Positions 60,170 through 64,000 of a DNA stretch of 64,000 bases are shown piece by piece. The notes beneath the pieces were generated by a model. The model worked only from the letters and a program-made list of their open reading frames with translations. It was not told the DNA's origin and made no database searches. The position numbers and the translations under genes are program-made. The DNA is taken from positions 1 through 64,000 of the forward strand of contig LADP01000005.1 in NCBI GenBank assembly GCA_000961575.1. The letters run 5' to 3'. Position 1 is the stretch's first letter; every line of letters starts with the position of its first letter. The stretch is from Peptococcaceae bacterium BRH_c8a (GTDB lineage Bacteria > Bacillota > Desulfotomaculia > Desulfotomaculales > Desulfallaceae).

Positions 60170-62452
60170 TTATGATGCAGTCCTATTTTCGGCGGCTTCG
60201 TCGGGCTTACTTTCAAAAACATGGCGGTATTGCTCCAGGGTCATTAATACCGCTCGGGGCTTGCTGCCCTCGAACCCGCCCACAATACCCCGTCTTTCCA
60301 TTATGTCCACCAGCCTGGCAGCCCTGGAGTAGCCCACGTGCAGGCGACGCTGCAGCATGGATATGGAAGCTGTACCGCTTTCAATGAATATCCTGGCCGC
60401 CTGGGGCAGAAGTTCGTCACTGTCCTCGGTTTCCACTGTTTCATTACCCGGGTGTTCTTGCAGCACCTCATCGTTATAATCTGGCCGGGCTTGGTCTTTC
60501 AAAAAGTCTACCAGGTTTTCTACTTCCTTGTCCGAAAGGAAAGCGCCCTGCACCCGGACCGGCTTGGCGGCGCCTACGGGAAAGAACAGCATGTCCCCCT
60601 TACCCAGCAGTTTTTCGGCTCCGCCCATATCCAGGATGGTGCGGGAGTCTATCTGGCTGGACACGGCAAAAGATACCCGGGAAGGGATGTTGGCTTTAAT
60701 CAAGCCCGTAATTACGTCGACCGAGGGCCTTTGAGTGGCCACTACCAAATGAATGCCCGCGGCCCGGGCCATTTGGGCCAGACGGCAGATGGAGTCTTCT
60801 ACGTCGGCCGGAGCCACCATCATCAGGTCGGCCAACTCATCAATAATTAACACAATATAAGGCATCGGTGTCTGCCCCGGTTCCAGTTCAAATTCCCCGA
60901 ACAGGGCGTTATACCTGGTAATATCTCGTACCCCGGCAGCGGCAAACCGGTCGTACCGGGATTCCATCTCCCGCACCGCCCAGCGCAGCGCCCCCGCCGC
61001 TTTTTTGGCGTCGGTAACCACCGGGCTCACCAGGTGGGGAATGTCGTTGTAGTTGGCCAGTTCCACCATCTTGGGGTCTACCATCAGGAATTTAACTTCG
61101 TCCGGGGCCGCTTTGAACAGAATGCTACAAATGAGGGTATTGACGCACACGCTTTTGCCCGAGCCGGTGGCGCCCGCTATGAGCAGGTGCGGCATTTTGG
61201 CCAGGTCGGCCAAAATGGGCGTACCGGCAATGTCCTTGCCAAACGCCACCGTAAGACGGGATGCCGATCCGGTGAACTCTCTGGTTTCCAGTAATTCGCG
61301 CAGGGTTACCATGTCCACTTCGATATTGGGCACCTCGATGCCTACCGCCGCTTTGCCCGGTATAGGTGCTTCTATGCGCACCCCGGTGGTAGCCATGCCC
61401 AGGGCAATATCATCGGAAAGACTTACGATTTTGCTTACCTTGATGCCCGGCGGGGGCTGCAGTTCGTATCTGGTGATGGCGGGGCCCACCGATACGTTGA
61501 CTACTTTGGCCTTGATGTTAAAACTTTCTAGAATTTGTTCTAGCTTATTGATGCGTCCTGTAATGTCCCGCCCAGCGGTATTTTCACCGCTGCTTTGAGG
61601 CAGGTTTAAAAGAGCCAACGGCGGCATGTGGTATTCCTTACCGTTAGGCAGGTTTTCCTTGTGCGTATCGGCAGATTTAATAGCATCCCCTGCCATATCA
61701 CCTTCCAGTGATGATTCAACACTGCTCTCTGCGGGTTGTACCGCGGTTACAGCGGCGGTTCGCGCTACCTCAATAATTGGCAGCACCGGTTCTTCTGCAG
61801 GAAGCAGAGCGGTGCCTGTTAGTCCGGTTTTAGCCTGGCTACCTAACTTGTTTTTTTTGCGGTTCGCTTGATCGTCATCATCTTCTTCCACGAACAAAAA
61901 GTTAAAGGTCAGGTTCCACACCCGCAGTGCTGCTGCTTTAATTTTTAACCAACTTTTTACCAGCAAATCTTTCAGGGTGCCGCCGCTGCAAAGGGCTGCG
62001 CCTGCCATCACCAGGATGCCCAGTATTATATAGGTGCCCACGGTACCAAAACTGTACATGAATACGTAGCCCAGGGCGGCGCCTGATAATCCTCCGCCGC
62101 CACCCTGCAGACCGGTGCTAAAGGATTCGGCCAGGGGAACATTCCGATGCAAAAAAATCTGTAGGCTGCCGAAAAATATCACCAGCCCCCAAAGACGTGA
62201 ATTGATCTGCCATTTCTCACGGCGCATAAGCTTAATTCCGGCCAGGGCCAGGATTAATAAAAACGCTATGTAACCCTTGCCGGCCAGAATTTGCATGCCC
62301 TGCTTAATCAGCATGCCGACAGTACCGACGGAACTGGTAAAAATACCGGCCAGCCCGATAAGTGACAGCGCTATCAGGGCCAGGCCGGCGAGATCCTTTT
62401 TATAGTCGTTCTCCGGAGGTTGCGTTGTTTTTCTTTTATAGTGTTTAGCCAA
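60170..62452 (-). CDS. ftsK: DNA translocase FtsK/SpoIIIE
   Basis: This is a protein of about 760 residues that pumps chromosomal DNA through the division or sporulation septum. Four N-terminal membrane segments (about 25-165) are followed by a Ser/Glu-rich linker, the alpha/beta motor with Walker A GATGSGKS (about 426-433) and Walker [33 protein letters not shown], and the C-terminal gamma winged helix ([20 protein letters not shown] ... [15 protein letters not shown]) that reads KOPS/SRS sites. The start is TTG 62452, with GGGAGGG 7 bases before it. The longer frame from 62527 would add an unrelated hydrophilic head. FtsK and SpoIIIE are not separable from sequence alone here. Confidence 0.95.
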   Translation of the reverse strand: MAKHYKRKTTQPPENDYKKDLAGLALIALSLIGLAGIFTSSVGTVGMLIKQGMQILAGKGYIAFLLILALAGIKLMRREKWQINSRLWGLVIFFGSLQIFLHRNVPLAESFSTGLQGGGGGLSGAALGYVFMYSFGTVGTYIILGILVMAGAALCSGGTLKDLLVKSWLKIKAAALRVWNLTFNFLFVEEDDDDQANRKKNKLGSQAKTGLTGTALLPAEEPVLPIIEVARTAAVTAVQPAESSVESSLEGDMAGDAIKSADTHKENLPNGKEYHMPPLALLNLPQSSGENTAGRDITGRINKLEQILESFNIKAKVVNVSVGPAITRYELQPPPGIKVSKIVSLSDDIALGMATTGVRIEAPIPGKAAVGIEVPNIEVDMVTLRELLETREFTGSASRLTVAFGKDIAGTPILADLAKMPHLLIAGATGSGKSVCVNTLICSILFKAAPDEVKFLMVDPKMVELANYNDIPHLVSPVVTDAKKAAGALRWAVREMESRYDRFAAAGVRDITRYNALFGEFELEPGQTPMPYIVLIIDELADLMMVAPADVEDSICRLAQMARAAGIHLVVATQRPSVDVITGLIKANIPSRVSFAVSSQIDSRTILDMGGAEKLLGKGDMLFFPVGAAKPVRVQGAFLSDKEVENLVDFLKDQARPDYNDEVLQEHPGNETVETEDSDELLPQAARIFIESGTASISMLQRRLHVGYSRAARLVDIMERRGIVGGFEGSKPRAVLMTLEQYRHVFESKPDEAAENRTAS

Positions 62453-62655
62453 TGTGAGCCCTCCCGAAAATTGGGGAAAATAAGCTGTGTGTAACCATTT
62501 AAATGGGGTAAAAGATCGAAAAAACACTCAAGGGAAGCTTACCATAAAATGGGCGTAAGGGCAAGCCAATGCCCGCCTGGAGCATGAGACGAAAGTCCAA
62601 AGTCGTGATCACCTTCGACCTTTGAATTTAGACCTTAGACAGAATAGCGCATTGT

Positions 62656-64000
62656 TTAATTTTCTTCCCAATACAAATCTATACGGTCACCTGCACTTAT
62701 CTTTTGGGTATACCGGGCCGGGGCTCCGTTTAATTTCATTACTAGAGTACCCCTGGGCTGAGTGGTATCGATTTGCATGTAATTGAACACATCCACAAAA
62801 ATAGTCTCTTGTTTCTGTGGCAGTAATAGTTCTTCTCCGTTCAGTGTAATTTTCATTTCGTCCGGCATCTGATTGGATGTGGCAATCTCAATTACAGCAC
62901 CGTCCGAAACCACGGCTGATGCTAATGCTCCCCGGCCGTTAACGCGTATTTCCTTTTCGGAACAGTTCATCCCCTGTTTAGCAGCAACCGCCTCCACGGT
63001 GGGTATCAACACATCCAGTTTGTCACCAGGCTTTAGCAAGGCGTCTGGTTCTGCCTGCCCCCCGTTTAGTGTAGCCCGTGGCGACCAAGTGGTTTGCTTG
63101 CCGTTAAACCGGATAGCGATGGTATCGCTTACGGGCAAAAAATCTGCCACTCTAGCCGAGGCATCACGGCCCTGGGTAGCTTTTATAACGATAATTTCAT
63201 CGCCGTCCCGGACGGGTGATTGCAGATTAGCGTCCTGGTCATTGACCAGAATCCGGGCGTGCTCGGCCAGGTCACCAAAGACGATGTGTTGCCGGCCGTT
63301 TAATATAAACTTTAAATCCCGTCCGTTTTTGCCAATCAGGTTTCGGGGGTCAAAACGGATTAACCCTAAGGCCTGCGACACATTAATGTTTTTAGTGTTA
63401 AACAGTTTATATGCGCTGCCGTTTATTTTCACAGTCATAAACTCATAACCCATTCTAGCCAAGGCCACTGTGGCAATACCCACCACTGTAACTCCTTCCG
63501 GCCCTGCAAGGGGATCATTTTCAAGGCCGGTCACATGGCGCAAAAAACTTCTGTCCCGTACCACAACCCGGTGGTGATCAATCTGCAGGCGACGCGCCAG
63601 CCTTTCCGTCAGGGTGGGGATCCTTGAGCCGCCGCCGACACAGAATACCGATTTGGGCGGCGTCCCGCCGTTGAGTTCCAGTATTTCGGCACTAACGGTG
63701 TCGATTAACTTGTCCAGAACATAATCAATGGCTGACAGCACTTCTTCCGGGGCAACGGTGTTGGTCATACCCAGGATGTCGGTATAGGTTATTTCACCCT
63801 CTTGCGCCAGCGCTCGCTTGATTTTCTCTGCTTCACTGAATTCTACCAGCAGTTTCTCCATGATGGGCTCGGTTATTTCGTCACCGGCAATGGGCACCAT
63901 GCCGTATGCCACTATACTTCCGTCCCTGGTGATAGCAATGTCTGAGGTGCCGGCGCCGATGTCCACCATAGCCAGGTTTAGTAGGCGGAAACTGGGCGGG
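62656..64000 (-). CDS. FtsA-like ATPase, N-terminus beyond window
   Basis: At least 448 residues are visible and the frame stays open through base 64000, so the N-terminal part is cut by the window. The actin-fold ATPase is recognised by LLNLAMVDIGAGTSDIAI (phosphate-2 region) and VFCVGGGSRIPTLTERLARR (adenosine region), as in FtsA/PilM/MreB-type proteins. After the ATPase the protein continues for about 250 residues with repeated beta-grasp-like units (ITLNGEELLLPQKQETIFVD, DTIAIRFNGKQTTWSPRATL, VKINGSAYKLFNTKNINVSQ). This tail is not found in classical FtsA. It is encoded upstream of ftsK on the same strand. A cell-division or septum role is plausible. Confidence 0.82.
   Translation of the reverse strand, partial: PPSFRLLNLAMVDIGAGTSDIAITRDGSIVAYGMVPIAGDEITEPIMEKLLVEFSEAEKIKRALAQEGEITYTDILGMTNTVAPEEVLSAIDYVLDKLIDTVSAEILELNGGTPPKSVFCVGGGSRIPTLTERLARRLQIDHHRVVVRDRSFLRHVTGLENDPLAGPEGVTVVGIATVALARMGYEFMTVKINGSAYKLFNTKNINVSQALGLIRFDPRNLIGKNGRDLKFILNGRQHIVFGDLAEHARILVNDQDANLQSPVRDGDEIIVIKATQGRDASARVADFLPVSDTIAIRFNGKQTTWSPRATLNGGQAEPDALLKPGDKLDVLIPTVEAVAAKQGMNCSEKEIRVNGRGALASAVVSDGAVIEIATSNQMPDEMKITLNGEELLLPQKQETIFVDVFNYMQIDTTQPRGTLVMKLNGAPARYTQKISAGDRIDLYWEEN

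Overview
The window looks like chromosome of an anaerobic, spore-forming member of the Clostridia, probably the Desulfotomaculum/Peptococcaceae group. That placement is an inference. It rests on AddAB recombinase, a Firmicutes-type RNase P RNA and 6S RNA, a GerM-type spore lipoprotein, a YjcZ-like small protein, several copper-amine-oxidase-type stalk domains, SLH surface anchors, a T-box, and frequent TTG/GTG starts behind strong GGAGG sites. No tRNA, rRNA or CRISPR array was seen.

Layout. 1-5.7 kb is an eroded accessory zone: the end of an IS3-family element, an Old Yellow Enzyme oxidoreductase, an AAC(3)-family acetyltransferase, a frameshifted RibD-type reductase, a Dabb-domain remnant and an AraC-type remnant. 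5.7-9.1 kb (minus strand) is an ECF sigma / zinc-finger anti-sigma operon followed by a second sigma-like gene, a small membrane protein and a lipoprotein. 9.4-16.4 kb has an M24 peptidase, three small membrane proteins and a LytTR-type two-component system. The promoter and the first gene of that system exist a second time as an internally deleted, decayed copy about 3.7 kb upstream. 16.4-24.6 kb has a cytoplasmic three-PAS histidine kinase, lipoproteins, a tautomerase, a stalk-domain secreted protein, several very small membrane proteins and the GerM lipoprotein.

24.8-33 kb is a core block: RNase P RNA, 6S RNA and addBA. AddA carries two in-frame peptide insertions that match REP-like GGGGACA/TGTCCCC palindromes. 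33-39.8 kb has an SCP2 protein, a thiolase, a CaiB-type CoA-transferase and a DctPQM TRAP transporter, together suggesting import, CoA activation and cleavage of a carboxylate. 39.9-42.2 kb (minus) is a sodium:solute symporter with a 37-residue accessory protein. It lies behind a T-box leader whose antiterminator/terminator module is duplicated.

42.2-59.5 kb is the most interesting region. An HTH protein of unknown function is divergent from a 1031-residue double-kinase sensor. The sensor overlaps a response regulator with a SARP/BTAD-type output, followed by a pseudo-receiver that has lost its Asp, Thr and Lys. Then come two giant secreted proteins: a Gly-rich beta-helix-like protein with stalk domain, and a three-SLH, GLUG-repeat protein. 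Upstream of both the pseudo-receiver and the SLH protein is the same promoter: two GTTTAGT heptamers 11 bp apart, 9 bp before a TACAAT -10 box. This is the operator geometry known for SARP activators, so the locus reads as a self-contained sensor-to-cell-surface system. 59.5-64 kb has a Cys-cluster protein, FtsK/SpoIIIE and an FtsA-like ATPase cut by the window edge.
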